Shown here: one piece after another, positions 53,453 to 63,000 of the stretch | Layout: every line of letters begins with the position of its first letter | Numbering within the stretch: the first letter of the stretch is position 1 | Assembly: GCA_964652195.1 (NCBI GenBank) | Contig: CAZZBB010000046.1 | Span: forward strand, 1-64,000 | Length of the DNA: 64,000 bases | Reading direction: 5' to 3' | Origin: MSPOR6 sp964652195 | GTDB lineage: Bacteria > Poribacteria > WGA-4E > WGA-3G | Position numbers and translations under genes: made by a program | The notes under the pieces: generated by a model | Told to the model about the DNA's origin: nothing | The model's database searches: none | The model's input: the letters and a program-made list of their open reading frames with translations, nothing else

Positions 53453-56400
53453 TATTCAGTATCGTCGGTATCCCAAGTAAGTTTAAGAGGGGGTTCATCA
53501 TCAACGGGTTCCATCGTGTCTACCGTATGTAGGATTGGTAGCCCCGACTCATGGAGAGCTGCTTGTATTGAATCAAGGTCTGACGGGCTCCCTTCCGACA
53601 ATTCAACATTTAATCCGAGACTCTGTAGTTCTCTAACTAATACATTGAATGACTCTGGTGTACCGGGTTTCAATGGACTTTGACCTTTGACAATTGATTC
53701 GTAGATTTTAGTTCTGCCCTTAACATCATCCGATTTGATGGTTAACATTTCTTGAAGTGTATGTGCAGCACCGTATGCTTCTAATGCCCATACTTCCATT
53801 TCACCAAGTCGTTGTCCTCCGTGTTGAGCTTTTCCACCGAGGGGTTGTTGTGTTACTAAGGAGTATGGACCAGTGGAACGTGCATGCATCTTATCTGCAA
53901 CAAGGTGGTTCAGTTTCAGGAAATAGACATAGCCAACTGTTACTTCCTGTCCAAATGCTTCACCTGTACGTCCATCGTGTAGAACACTTTTACCCGTTTT
54001 CTTGACGCTGTCAAGTAATTCTGTTTTTTCTAACATCTCAAACACTTCTGCTTCTGTAGCACCATCAAATACAGGAGACGCCACATATAAACCGCTTTCT
54101 TTACATGCTAAACCTAAATGAATTTCAAGGATTTGACCAACATTCATACGGGATGGAACACCGAGAGGATTTAAAACAATATCAACAGGTGTACCATCAG
54201 GAAGGTACGGCATATCTTCTTCAGGTAGGATCTTGGCAACAACACCTTTATTCCCGTATCGTCCAGCCATTTTATCCCCGATTGATATTGGACGTCTGCT
54301 TGCAACATATACTTTTACGAGTTTCAAAACTCCGGGTTTGAGTTCCTCCCCGGTGGTGATTTTTTCTAATGCTTCCTCTTTTTCATCTGTATATGCTTTT
54401 TCCCGTCCGACGGCAAGTTCTTGGAGGCTTTTAATATAATCGACAGTTTCAACATCAGTAATCTGAAGCGTTTCAAGTTGCTTCAGTGATAACCCATCAA
54501 GGAATTCACGAGTCAATACATCTCCAGCATCTAATTGCTTAGGAGAGTCAGATTCTTCGACACCATCAGGTTCATCGTCATAAGGAATAGTAGTAGGATA
54601 TGCCAGTTCTTTGTTTAGCAAAGATTCACGCATCTCCTCTGTCAAACGATCTGAAATCTGTTGACGTTGTTCTTCCCAAGTTTGTTCAATTTGCTTACGG
54701 AGTGAATCTTGTCTTAGTGCAGTTCGGTCACTATTGGGTGTGGCTTGTCGTGAAAATACTTTCACATCAATTACAACACCTTCGACTCCTGGGCGTGTGT
54801 AGGCAGAAGCATCTTTAACTTCTTTTGACTTTTCACCAAATATAGCCCGTAGAAGTTTTTCTTCAGGTCCTGTCTCACTTTCACCTTTAGGAGAGATTTT
54901 ACCTACAAGGATACTGCCCGTTCCTACAACACTACCTATCCTTATAATACCTTCGTCATCAAGCTGTGCCAGGCTACGTGCTGACATGTTTGGAATATCT
55001 CTGGTAATCTCTTCATCACCCATCTTTGTTTGTCTTGCAGCGACTTCAAATTCTTCAATATGGATAGATGTGAATGTATCTTGCTTAATGAGAGATTCGC
55101 TGATAAGGATTGAGTCTTCAAAATTATGACCACCCCACGGCATATATGCACATAAGATATTTCTTCCGAGAGCCAGCTCTCCACCTTCCGTCGCTGTACC
55201 GTCGGCGATAACATCACCCGCTTCAACTACATCTCCAATATTCACCCGTGGTCGCTGATGAATACAGGTACCACTATTACTCCGTTTGAAGTTTTTTAGT
55301 TTGTAAACATCGTACCCCATTTCACTGAAAGCATGTTCACCTTCTTCAAGATGGAGAGCTTGTCCAGTTCGGATGAGTATTTCTTCTGCGTCAATGCTTG
55401 AAACAACACCACCGCGATGTGCAATAACCATTGCATTCGCATCACGTGCAGCACGATGTTCCATGCCAGTGCCGACCCACGGTGCTTCAGGACTAATCAA
55501 TGGTACGGCTTGTCTTTGGTGGTTTGCACCCATCAATGCTCGGTTAGCATCTTCGTGTTCAAGAAATGGAACGAGGGAAGCCGAAACACCAACGATCTGT
55601 TGCGGCGCAATACCGACATAATCTATCTCTTTGAGATCTCGTTCAAGGACCTCTTCACCTTTACGACTGCGAACAGGTAGATCTTTTTTATGGTTAGGGA
55701 TAACGTCTGCAGGTGCAATATGAAATTTGTCCTCAGCATCTGCTGTGAGATACTCAACATTTTCAGTAATTTTACCATCCTTGACTGTACGATATGGTGT
55801 TTCTAAAAAACCGTAAGGATTTACTCGTGCAAACGTTGCTAATGAAACTATAAGACCGATCGATGGACCTTCAGGTGTTTCTAAAGGACAAACGCGACCA
55901 TAATGTGTGCGATGCACATCTCGAACCGCCGCAGTGGCGCGATCTCGATGTAAGCCACCAGGACCAATAGCTGAAATCCTTCGTTTATGCGTCAGTTCAT
56001 CTAATGGATTTATCTGTTGCATAAATTGGGAGAGTTGATTTGATCCGAAGAATTCGCGAAGAGCACTCATGAGTGGCTTCGGATTTACTAAGTTTTTTGG
56101 ATTCTTTAACTGTGCATCAGTGGTTGTACTGAGTTTTTCACGTGCTGCTCGACGCATTTGTAACATAGCAATACGAAATTGGTTTTCAAGAAGTTCTCCA
56201 ATAACACGAACCCGACGATTTCCAAGATGATCTAAATCATCTACTTCTTGATGTCCGTTACGAATATGCATCAGGTGCTGTAAAGTCGCAGCAATATCTT
56301 TTGGACGTAGAACCCGATTTTCTTCATCAGGTACACCTCCTGATTCTTCCTGATATACCTCTAAATCACCCAGTTGTGAGTTGAGTTTGTATCGACCGAC

Positions 56401-57474
56401 TGTACCTAAATCGTAACGTGCTCCATCAAAAAATAATCGTTCAATACATGTCGATGCGGCTTCACGAGTCGGTGCGTCACCTGGACGGAGTGTGCGAAAA
56501 ATTTCAAGTAATGCCCCTTCTTGCAATGTGCCTCCACCATAGGTTTTGACAGTGTCCCGTGACAATGTGTTTCGTAGATACCTTAGTTCTTGTTCGTCAA
56601 CTTCCAACAACACTTCTACCTCTGAGATTTTAGCATCCATGAGACGATCATATTCAATCTCAGACAACTTAGTGTTAGCCTCAAGTAGTACTTCACCGGA
56701 ATTTGCGTCAACGATAGGTTCAGCGATTACGCGTCCTATAACATTATTAGTCAACTTAACATTTTCAGTGCCACCAAATAGTTTGAGTATTTCTGCATCA
56801 GTTTCCCATCCAAGTGCTCTTAAAAGCACTGTGGCTAAGATTTTCTTTTTTCGATCTAAGCGAACGTGAATACAATCTTTTGAATCAAATTCAAACTCTA
56901 CCCAAGCACCACGATAAGGTATAATCTGCCCAGTTGGAAGTTTTTGCACACTGGGAGCAGATTTATCAAGAAATATAACTCCTGGGGATCGATGTAATTG
57001 ATTTACAATAACACGTTCGGATCCATTGATTATAAAAGTCCCGTTTTCAGTCATCAGTGGAATATCACCAAGATACACTTCTGATTCAGTAATGTCTAAA
57101 ACACGTGTTTGACCAGTGTCTTCATCTTTTTCCCGTTCAACACACATAAGCTTGGCTTGAAGTCTAACCTGATAATTTAATCCTCGTGCTTGACAATCAG
57201 ATAAATCGTGCGTTGGTGGACTGAGTGCGTAACTAACAAATTCAAGACTCGTTGTATCTTTAAAATCATAAATTGGAAAGACTTCTTTGAATAGTGCTTG
57301 CAACCCTTTAGTTTCACGTTCACTTTCTGCAACATCACGCTGCAAAAATGCAGCATAGGAGCGTTTTTGGGTTTCAATTAAATCGGGCAGTTCAAGAATT
57401 GATGGGGTTTTGGCAAAGGAGATGCGTTCACGTAAAGCAGCCGGACTTCCATTATTTTTAGTAGTAGCTGGCAT
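53452..57474 (-). CDS. rpoB: RNA polymerase beta subunit
   Basis: About 1340 aa, the E. coli-like long form with the in-flap-region helical insert before PGVLKLVKVYVASRRPISIGDKMAGRYGNKGVV. The rifampicin cluster at residues 484-504 (numbered from the GTG) reads LSQFMQQINPLDELTHKRRIS: the E. coli Asp516 equivalent is Gln, Asn518 is Ile and Ser522 is Asp. GRVCPLETPEGPSIGLI and the C-terminal GQRLGEMEVWALEAYGAAHTLQE are standard. I place the start at ATG 57474, with AAGGTG at 6 bases; a GTG 3 codons upstream overlaps that site. rplJ/rplL do not precede it; the upstream gene is divergent. Confidence 0.96.
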   Translation of the reverse strand: MPATTKNNGSPAALRERISFAKTPSILELPDLIETQKRSYAAFLQRDVAESERETKGLQALFKEVFPIYDFKDTTSLEFVSYALSPPTHDLSDCQARGLNYQVRLQAKLMCVEREKDEDTGQTRVLDITESEVYLGDIPLMTENGTFIINGSERVIVNQLHRSPGVIFLDKSAPSVQKLPTGQIIPYRGAWVEFEFDSKDCIHVRLDRKKKILATVLLRALGWETDAEILKLFGGTENVKLTNNVIGRVIAEPIVDANSGEVLLEANTKLSEIEYDRLMDAKISEVEVLLEVDEQELRYLRNTLSRDTVKTYGGGTLQEGALLEIFRTLRPGDAPTREAASTCIERLFFDGARYDLGTVGRYKLNSQLGDLEVYQEESGGVPDEENRVLRPKDIAATLQHLMHIRNGHQEVDDLDHLGNRRVRVIGELLENQFRIAMLQMRRAAREKLSTTTDAQLKNPKNLVNPKPLMSALREFFGSNQLSQFMQQINPLDELTHKRRISAIGPGGLHRDRATAAVRDVHRTHYGRVCPLETPEGPSIGLIVSLATFARVNPYGFLETPYRTVKDGKITENVEYLTADAEDKFHIAPADVIPNHKKDLPVRSRKGEEVLERDLKEIDYVGIAPQQIVGVSASLVPFLEHEDANRALMGANHQRQAVPLISPEAPWVGTGMEHRAARDANAMVIAHRGGVVSSIDAEEILIRTGQALHLEEGEHAFSEMGYDVYKLKNFKRSNSGTCIHQRPRVNIGDVVEAGDVIADGTATEGGELALGRNILCAYMPWGGHNFEDSILISESLIKQDTFTSIHIEEFEVAARQTKMGDEEITRDIPNMSARSLAQLDDEGIIRIGSVVGTGSILVGKISPKGESETGPEEKLLRAIFGEKSKEVKDASAYTRPGVEGVVIDVKVFSRQATPNSDRTALRQDSLRKQIEQTWEEQRQQISDRLTEEMRESLLNKELAYPTTIPYDDEPDGVEESDSPKQLDAGDVLTREFLDGLSLKQLETLQITDVETVDYIKSLQELAVGREKAYTDEKEEALEKITTGEELKPGVLKLVKVYVASRRPISIGDKMAGRYGNKGVVAKILPEEDMPYLPDGTPVDIVLNPLGVPSRMNVGQILEIHLGLACKESGLYVASPVFDGATEAEVFEMLEKTELLDSVKKTGKSVLHDGRTGEAFGQEVTVGYVYFLKLNHLVADKMHARSTGPYSLVTQQPLGGKAQHGGQRLGEMEVWALEAYGAAHTLQEMLTIKSDDVKGRTKIYESIVKGQSPLKPGTPESFNVLVRELQSLGLNVELSEGSPSDLDSIQAALHESGLPILHTVDTMEPVDDEPPLKLTWDTDDTE
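55972..56034 (-). other. Rifampicin-resistance-determining region of RpoB
   Basis: 21 codons covering the RRDR. His526, Arg529 and Ser531 equivalents are retained, but Asp516 is replaced by Gln, with Asn518 to Ile, Ser522 to Asp and Leu533 to Ile. Changes at Asp516 lower rifampicin binding in E. coli and Mycobacterium; the effect here is inferred. Confidence 0.7.
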
Positions 57475-58018
57475 AAATTTCACCTTGTGCAGATTGCAGA
57501 TGGGTTGAAGGTTTTACTATCGGACTTCCATAACAAACTGTTTGACAGTAAAGTGGGATGGATAACAATATTCACGACAACAGATACTGATTCTACTGAA
57601 TGAGTTTTATTCAATGCTGTTGTATGAGTTTCTAACATACTTCGGTTTATAGGAATGGTGACTCGTTTTGAATTGTGAAAATGGATGGCGTGTTCGTTCT
57701 CACACCCAATAATGGTGAACCTACTTACCCTAAGATATTAAAGACGCGGATCCACTTTATTCAGATGTCTATTGATAGGAAGATACACTATTGCGGTAAC
57801 ATGCTCAAGGCGCGTCAAAACACTTGACTACACACCACTTTCAAAAGAGCGAGTCAAGTATTATATATTCTGCGGCACGAACCCAATCAACTATAGACAT
57901 CCTTGTTTAGATACAAAAACAGTTGCCAATATATCAAAGAAGGTGTATACTTCACTAAAGCGACTCTAACTTCAATGCTAATATTTCTGTAACTTCTTAA
58001 CCTAAGGCGTAACGTAAT
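57475..58018 (-). other. Long rpoB leader / intergenic region
   Basis: About 540 bases between the predicted rpoBC transcription start and the rpoB ATG contain no supported gene on either strand. An open stretch on the plus strand (57772-57969) lacks a ribosome-binding site and protein-like features. Direct and inverted GACTC/GAGTC and TTGACT/AGTCAA motifs occur around 57820-57860. The region may be an untranslated regulatory leader; no known riboswitch or ribosomal protein leader was recognised. Confidence 0.45.
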
Positions 58019-58048
58019 ATTATACATTAATACATGTAGAAATGTCAA
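58019..58048 (-). promoter_or_regulatory. Consensus sigma-70 promoter, probably for rpoBC
   Basis: On the minus strand TTGACA (58048-58043), an 18-base spacer and TATAAT (58024-58019) match both hexamers exactly. Start near 58012, giving a leader of about 540 bases to rpoB. Confidence 0.6.
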
Positions 58049-58156
58049 GAAAATTGTGAATAATTATGTCTAATTTTACATTACTTAATATTTAGATGTT
58101 CATTTTCAATAAAGGTTTAAAACATTCAATAAAAATACCTTACTGTAACTTACATT

Positions 58157-58693
58157 ATGGGAATCCCAATAGAACATCATCCTGTCAAAACAATTATCGC
58201 AGTATTAACCTCTGAACCATCCCTATTGTCCACCGTTTATCAACACCTGACAGACGAATTCGGAGAAATTGACTATACCAGTGAACTAATTCCATTTAAT
58301 AGTACAACTTACTATGAAGTAGAGATGGGGAAGGAAATACAAAGGCAATTTATTAGTTTTGAGAAATTAATGGATGCTGGTGTGTTAGCAGAAAGAAAAC
58401 TCTTTACAAATAATGTTGAACAGCTATTCGTCCGTGAAAACACACAACAACGGAGAGTAAATTTAGATATCGGTTATGTCTGTATGGCAAAGTTAATCCT
58501 TGCATCAACAAAAGATCACGCTCACCGTATTTATTTAAGGGATGGTATTTTCGCAGAAATGACCCTCCGTTATTACCAGAAGACATTCAAAGCATGGGAA
58601 TGGACTTATCCAGATTACCGATCACAAACTTATATTGCTATCTTTAATCATATACGTAAAATCTATAGGAAGCAACTTGATTTTCAAACATAG
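58157..58693 (+). CDS. DUF4416 family protein
   Basis: A 178 aa cytoplasmic protein of the DUF4416 family: the N-terminal VKTIIAVLTSEPSLL, then YTSELIPFNSTTYYEVEMG, then RVNLDIGYVCMAKLILASTKDHAHRIYLRDGIFAEMTLRY and the C-terminal FKAWEWTYPDYRSQTYIAIFNHIR are characteristic. Length is normal. Function is unknown; the family is common in Nitrospirae, Deltaproteobacteria and candidate phyla. It diverges from rpoB and is followed closely by the P1-family peptidase gene. No ribosome-binding site is evident. Confidence 0.88.
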   Translation: MGIPIEHHPVKTIIAVLTSEPSLLSTVYQHLTDEFGEIDYTSELIPFNSTTYYEVEMGKEIQRQFISFEKLMDAGVLAERKLFTNNVEQLFVRENTQQRRVNLDIGYVCMAKLILASTKDHAHRIYLRDGIFAEMTLRYYQKTFKAWEWTYPDYRSQTYIAIFNHIRKIYRKQLDFQT

Positions 58694-58730
58694 AATTAAT
58701 GCTAATTTACAAAGACTTAATATACTAACT

Positions 58731-59879
58731 TTGGTCAATTCCCCACTGCGATATTACATCATACTGTATCTGACAATCTGTATATTTTGTACTCAATTAC
58801 CTACTATCTCTACTTCACAGGATTTAGATCCCCCTCGTGTACGAGCACGTGAACTTGGAATCACAATCGGTTCACTCCCTACTGGTGAACACAATGCTAT
58901 TACAGATATTCAAGGTGTAAAAGTGGGACATGTCACTATAAACGAAGGCGATTCAATTCGTACAGGGGTAACCGCTATTCTTCCCCATCATGATATATGG
59001 AAGGCACGTCTCTTTGGGGCAGCACATACTATACATGGCAATGGTGAAGCAACGGGTATAGCACGTATCAACCAAGCAGGATGGATCGAGTCACCTATTT
59101 TACTGACGAATACACTTAGTGTGGGTGCTGTACACGATGGTGTTGTTCGATATATTGTAGACCGATATCCCGATGATAACATCATCTTACCTATTGTTGC
59201 TGAATGTTATGATGGAGGTTTGAACGATATTAGTGGACTTCATGTAAAACCGGAACATGCAATTGAAGCAATACAAAAGGCAAAATCAGGTCCTGTAGCA
59301 GAGGGATGTGTCGGTGGTGGTACAGGTATGCGATGCTATGGATTCAAAGCAGGAATTGGTACTGCGTCACGTGTGCTTCCCAAGAACAGAGGTGGATGGA
59401 AAGTCGGTGTATTGGTGAATTCAAATGGTGGAAGACGACATCAATTACGTATAGACGGTGTTCCTGTGGGGACTGCGTTAGAAGATAAGCAATTAAAACC
59501 GGGTAGAGACGGTTCCTTTATTATCGTAATTGCCACAGATGCACCTTTAACACACCGTCAATTGAAACAGTTGGCTATTCGTGCAACGCACGGTTTAGCA
59601 CGAACTGGGACACCAAGTACAGATGGAAGTGGGGAATTTGTGATTGCGTTTTCTACTGCTAATGTCTTTCCACAAAGTACTGATAACGGCACATTTAAGA
59701 TTGATATGGTTGTTAATTGGCAGTTGAGTACACTCTTCCAAGCGGTAATTGAAGCAACAGAGGAAGCGGTTATTAATTCTATGACAATGGCAACCACAAC
59801 GACAGGTCGTGGTGGTCGAACAATGCCTGCCATTCCATTGAATCAATTGAAGCAAGTGATGAAACAGTATGGTCGTTGA
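58731..59879 (+). CDS. Secreted P1-family (DmpA/NylC-like) aminopeptidase/amidohydrolase
   Basis: An N-terminal-nucleophile hydrolase of family S58/P1. These enzymes self-cleave into two chains and release N-terminal residues or open amides. The conserved core starts at RARELGITIGSLPTGEHNAITDIQGVKVGHVTI. GCVGGGTGMRCYGFKAGIGTASRV lines the site, and RDGSFIIVIATDAPL contains the expected Gly-Ser autocleavage point. The frame opens at 58635 inside the DUF4416 gene, but the TTG at 58731 gives a tidy signal peptide (about 1-28) and removes the overlap, so I prefer it; the start is not certain. About 382 aa with this start. The physiological substrate is unknown. Confidence 0.87.
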   Translation: MVNSPLRYYIILYLTICIFCTQLPTISTSQDLDPPRVRARELGITIGSLPTGEHNAITDIQGVKVGHVTINEGDSIRTGVTAILPHHDIWKARLFGAAHTIHGNGEATGIARINQAGWIESPILLTNTLSVGAVHDGVVRYIVDRYPDDNIILPIVAECYDGGLNDISGLHVKPEHAIEAIQKAKSGPVAEGCVGGGTGMRCYGFKAGIGTASRVLPKNRGGWKVGVLVNSNGGRRHQLRIDGVPVGTALEDKQLKPGRDGSFIIVIATDAPLTHRQLKQLAIRATHGLARTGTPSTDGSGEFVIAFSTANVFPQSTDNGTFKIDMVVNWQLSTLFQAVIEATEEAVINSMTMATTTTGRGGRTMPAIPLNQLKQVMKQYGR

Positions 59880-59984
59880 GCTTTAATGGCATCGACTATT
59901 TCTCTCAGGACTTACCCATATTAACGTGAGTTTGGCACATCAGATCACAAATAGTACAACCTATCAAACTCAGGAGAACTCCTA

Positions 59985-61379
59985 ATGGAACATCGTTATC
60001 TTTTCTTAGATCTGCATGACATCACACGGATTGAAGGTCTCTATCGTAAAATGCATCAACCCCAACGGCATCCTGAAAATCCAATATTACGAGGCGAATA
60101 CCCATGGGAGAGTGTTGCATCGCTATACGGTACCACACTATATGATCCACATGATTCGTTATTTAAGATGTGGTATCTCACTGGACCTTATGTTGATGGT
60201 ATGGTACAGGTACGGGAACGTCAGGCACTTGGGAATATCACTCTCCTGGGATATGCAATATCAACTGATGGTATAAACTGGGAAAAACCTACCCTTAATC
60301 AAGTCAATTTCAATGGAAGCACAGAAAACAATCTTATTGATGTTGGACGTACAAACTGTGAAGGTATGGCTGTGCTGTATGATGAAAATGAAGCAGATCC
60401 TGATAGACGTTATAAAGGTTTTTACTGGGAACACGGCGGGATTGATGTATTCATCAAACATACCGATGGACGAACGTTATGGGGACAAGGAGATGGGGAT
60501 GGTATGTGGATGTCGTTTTCACCGGATGGTGTTCATTGGACGAACTATGAAGACAATCCCGTCATTCCACTTGGGAGTGATTCTACACAATCCTTGGTAT
60601 GGGATCCAAACATACAGAAGTATGTGGTGTTCGGTCGATTCGGTGCTGGTGGACGAAAAACAGCACGTTCAGAAAGTAATGACTGTATTCACTTCAGTGA
60701 ACCTAAACTTGTATTGCAATGCGATGAATTCGATGAAGGGGGAACTCAGATTTATGGTATGCCAATAAATATCTACGAAGGTATTTATATCGGTATGATT
60801 TGGATTTACCGTGAGGGGGTTGACGGGACTATTGATACATCATTGGCTACCAGTCGTGATGGAATAAAATGGCAGAGAGTATTAGATCGACAAACTTTCC
60901 TAACGCTTGGAGAGAAAGGTAGTTGGGAGGATGGCATGGCTCGCATTAGTCAAAATTTCATCATCTACACCGACCAGATTTACCTCTATTATGGTGGTGT
61001 GAATGGACCCCATACGGGAAGCAAATTTAAACAAGTTGAACGAAAGTTTAAATCGATGTTAGGTCTTGCGACTTTACGTCGTGATGGGTTCGTCTCACTA
61101 AACGCTGGTGAAGAAGAAGGTATGATGCTGACGAAACCGTTGACATTGACCGGCAAAGATTTACATCTGAATGTTGATGCCAATCAAGGTTCTGTTGTCG
61201 TTTCAATCATGGATGATATGGGAACACCACTGGAGAATTATATCTCAAGACCAATTGTTGTTGATTCCGTAGACACCACTGTTGAATTTGGACATTCTCT
61301 CAAAGGCTTGACAGGAAAGGAAGTCAGGTTAAAGTTCCAACTAAGAGATGCCAGTCTCTTTTCATATTGGTTTGAATAA
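59985..61379 (+). CDS. Five-bladed beta-propeller glycosidase-like protein
   Basis: A 464 aa protein of the arabinanase/levansucrase/invertase-like propeller superfamily (GH32/43/62/68 clan neighbourhood). Repeated blade motifs appear: LYDPHDSLFKMWYLTG, LGYAISTDGINWEKPTLN, MWMSFSPDGVHWTNY, LVWDPNIQKYVVFGRF, LATSRDGIKWQRV and ISQNFIIYTDQIYLYYGG. A C-terminal beta domain (about 385-464) follows. There is no signal peptide, which is odd for a polysaccharide-degrading enzyme. Substrate and even catalytic activity are uncertain. GGAG lies upstream of the ATG. It is convergent with the glycine oxidase gene. Confidence 0.75.
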   Translation: MEHRYLFLDLHDITRIEGLYRKMHQPQRHPENPILRGEYPWESVASLYGTTLYDPHDSLFKMWYLTGPYVDGMVQVRERQALGNITLLGYAISTDGINWEKPTLNQVNFNGSTENNLIDVGRTNCEGMAVLYDENEADPDRRYKGFYWEHGGIDVFIKHTDGRTLWGQGDGDGMWMSFSPDGVHWTNYEDNPVIPLGSDSTQSLVWDPNIQKYVVFGRFGAGGRKTARSESNDCIHFSEPKLVLQCDEFDEGGTQIYGMPINIYEGIYIGMIWIYREGVDGTIDTSLATSRDGIKWQRVLDRQTFLTLGEKGSWEDGMARISQNFIIYTDQIYLYYGGVNGPHTGSKFKQVERKFKSMLGLATLRRDGFVSLNAGEEEGMMLTKPLTLTGKDLHLNVDANQGSVVVSIMDDMGTPLENYISRPIVVDSVDTTVEFGHSLKGLTGKEVRLKFQLRDASLFSYWFE

Positions 61380-61440
61380 CGTGAGTTTGATAATAGGAAT
61401 ATGGACTTCATTTTCCAAAAATATTACTTATCCTTAGATC

Positions 61441-62580
61441 CTATTCCACTGAAAACCTATCCAAATGAAATGGGGCAATTGTCTCTGGAGTTTCACCAGT
61501 CAGTATCAGTTTGGAGATCTCGTAGGCTGTGATGGGTGTGAGTAAGATGCCGTTGCGATAGTGTCCTGTTGCATATATTAGATTCTCGATAGGGGTTTTA
61601 CCGAGTATGGGAGCATTGTCGCTGCTACCGGGTCGTAAACCTGACCAGGTCTCTATGAGTGGAAGTTCATAAATACCAGGTACAGCTTCAAACGCGCCAT
61701 GAAGGAGTTCATATATTCCACCAACGTTCAGATCCGTATCAAACCCGATCTCTTCGGTTGTTGCACCAACGACAAGTCTTCCATCTTTTCGCGGCACTAA
61801 GTATACTGGCATTGGATACCTTGCCTTGACAGTACGGATGACGTTACTGATCATGATATCCCTACGCATTTGTAACGCCAACATCTGACCTTTTACGGGA
61901 CGAACGGGAGGAATAATTGAATCCGGTAACCCGTCGATCTGACCAGACCAACATCCAGCGGCGAGAATACATAGTTCTGTACCTTGAAAACCTTCTTGGG
62001 TTTGAACACCTGTTACAGTTCCGTTTTCTATAACAATTCTCCTTACTGGACTATTATGATGTATCACACCACCGCGTGCCTCATAGGCACGTTGAAGTGC
62101 CTGGGACATCAGTCGGTTATCTACTTGATGATCAGTTTCACAACGAATAGCTGCAGTCACATAAGGTGATAGTGCCCCTTCAATTTTTCGTGCTTCATCT
62201 CCGTTCAACCACTCTACATGCAACCCTAAATCTTTATATAAATTATATGCATGTTCGAGCTGATATTTATCATCTGGTTGAATACCTATAATGAGTGTAC
62301 CTTCTGCGCGGTAACCGATACGCATTTCTGTTTCTGTTTCTAACTCATTGACCCATTCTGGGTAACGGTCTAAACTTTGATTACTGAGTTTGAGTAGGTC
62401 AAGTTCGTCTATATGTGCTTCAGCAATGGGACCGAGCATACCGCCTGCTGCCCAAGAGGCACCGCGTCCGACTTGTCCACGCTCATGTATGGTGACATCA
62501 GCACCTGTTTTCGCCAGTTGCCACCCTATGCCAAGTCCAATTACACCACCACCTATGATGATTATCCTCTGATTCTTCAT
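61441..62580 (-). CDS. thiO: Glycine oxidase ThiO-like FAD-dependent oxidase
   Basis: A 379 aa flavoprotein of the D-amino acid oxidase family, best matching ThiO, which oxidises glycine to the imine used to build the thiazole of thiamine. The FAD loop IIIIGGGVIGLGIGWQLAKTGADVTIHE starts at residue 5. GRGASWAAGGMLGP, LAAGCWSGQI, GQMLALQMR, YLVPRKDGRLVVGATTEE and the C-terminal RPGSSDNAPILG with YATGHYRNGILLTPITA are typical of ThiO. No other thiamine genes are adjacent, so a role in amino acid catabolism is also possible. AGGTGG precedes the ATG. Confidence 0.88.
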   Translation of the reverse strand: MKNQRIIIIGGGVIGLGIGWQLAKTGADVTIHERGQVGRGASWAAGGMLGPIAEAHIDELDLLKLSNQSLDRYPEWVNELETETEMRIGYRAEGTLIIGIQPDDKYQLEHAYNLYKDLGLHVEWLNGDEARKIEGALSPYVTAAIRCETDHQVDNRLMSQALQRAYEARGGVIHHNSPVRRIVIENGTVTGVQTQEGFQGTELCILAAGCWSGQIDGLPDSIIPPVRPVKGQMLALQMRRDIMISNVIRTVKARYPMPVYLVPRKDGRLVVGATTEEIGFDTDLNVGGIYELLHGAFEAVPGIYELPLIETWSGLRPGSSDNAPILGKTPIENLIYATGHYRNGILLTPITAYEISKLILTGETPETIAPFHLDRFSVE

Positions 62581-63000
62581 TATCCACCTTTTCTAACCTA
62601 AGTTGCCACATTTAAATAATACTATTTCTATGAATGTTTATCCGATGTAAAGTTGTTATGCATATCTTGAAATTCCGCACAAACTGGAAGTTTATGCTAC
62701 ATTAAAGAGACTGTAATTATCAGTAATGGTATAACTTATAAATCCATAGAATTATCTTAAAATGTATTTGTCCTAAGGAAAACAAGAAAACACGTTATTG
62801 CAACTATTTTAGCAGTTTATACCATTTATGACGATATTTAATTGTAGATCGGGAATCGGAATCCCCTCACACAGAAGAAATGTAAGAAACAGGGAGCGGA
62901 ATCCACTTCCACAGAAGAGGAAGAGAATAAAGAAGTATGGAAGGAACGGGGATCGGAATCCACTCCCATAGAAGAGGTTAATGCTTAATTTGATTTGTGG
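62581..63000. other. Non-coding region with degenerate tandem repeats
   Basis: 420 bases upstream of thiO and downstream of the lipoprotein gene. The part nearest the lipoprotein holds three degenerate copies of a G-rich repeat (62851-62978). The remainder is AT-rich and shows nothing I recognise; a thiO promoter must lie here but none is clear. Confidence 0.55.
62851..62978 (+). repeat. Three-copy degenerate 30 bp repeat (CGGAATCC...CAGAAGAGG type)
   Basis: Copies at 62851-62880, 62892-62921 and 62949-62978 share the pattern GGGATCGGAATCCACTCCCA followed by AGAAGAGG. Copies 2 and 3 match at 26 of 30 positions and are 57 bases apart; copy 1 is more diverged and 41 bases earlier. Each unit can fold into a short GGGA/TCCC hairpin. 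Unequal spacing and only three copies argue against CRISPR. Confidence 0.7.

Noticed and set aside
57772..57969. 65-codon plus-strand ORF upstream of rpoB
   Set aside because: No ribosome-binding site, no recognisable protein features, and it lies antisense within the predicted rpoBC leader; treated as chance.
62851..62978. CRISPR array
   Set aside because: Only three degenerate units, unequal spacing of 41 and 57 bases, and no cas genes nearby.
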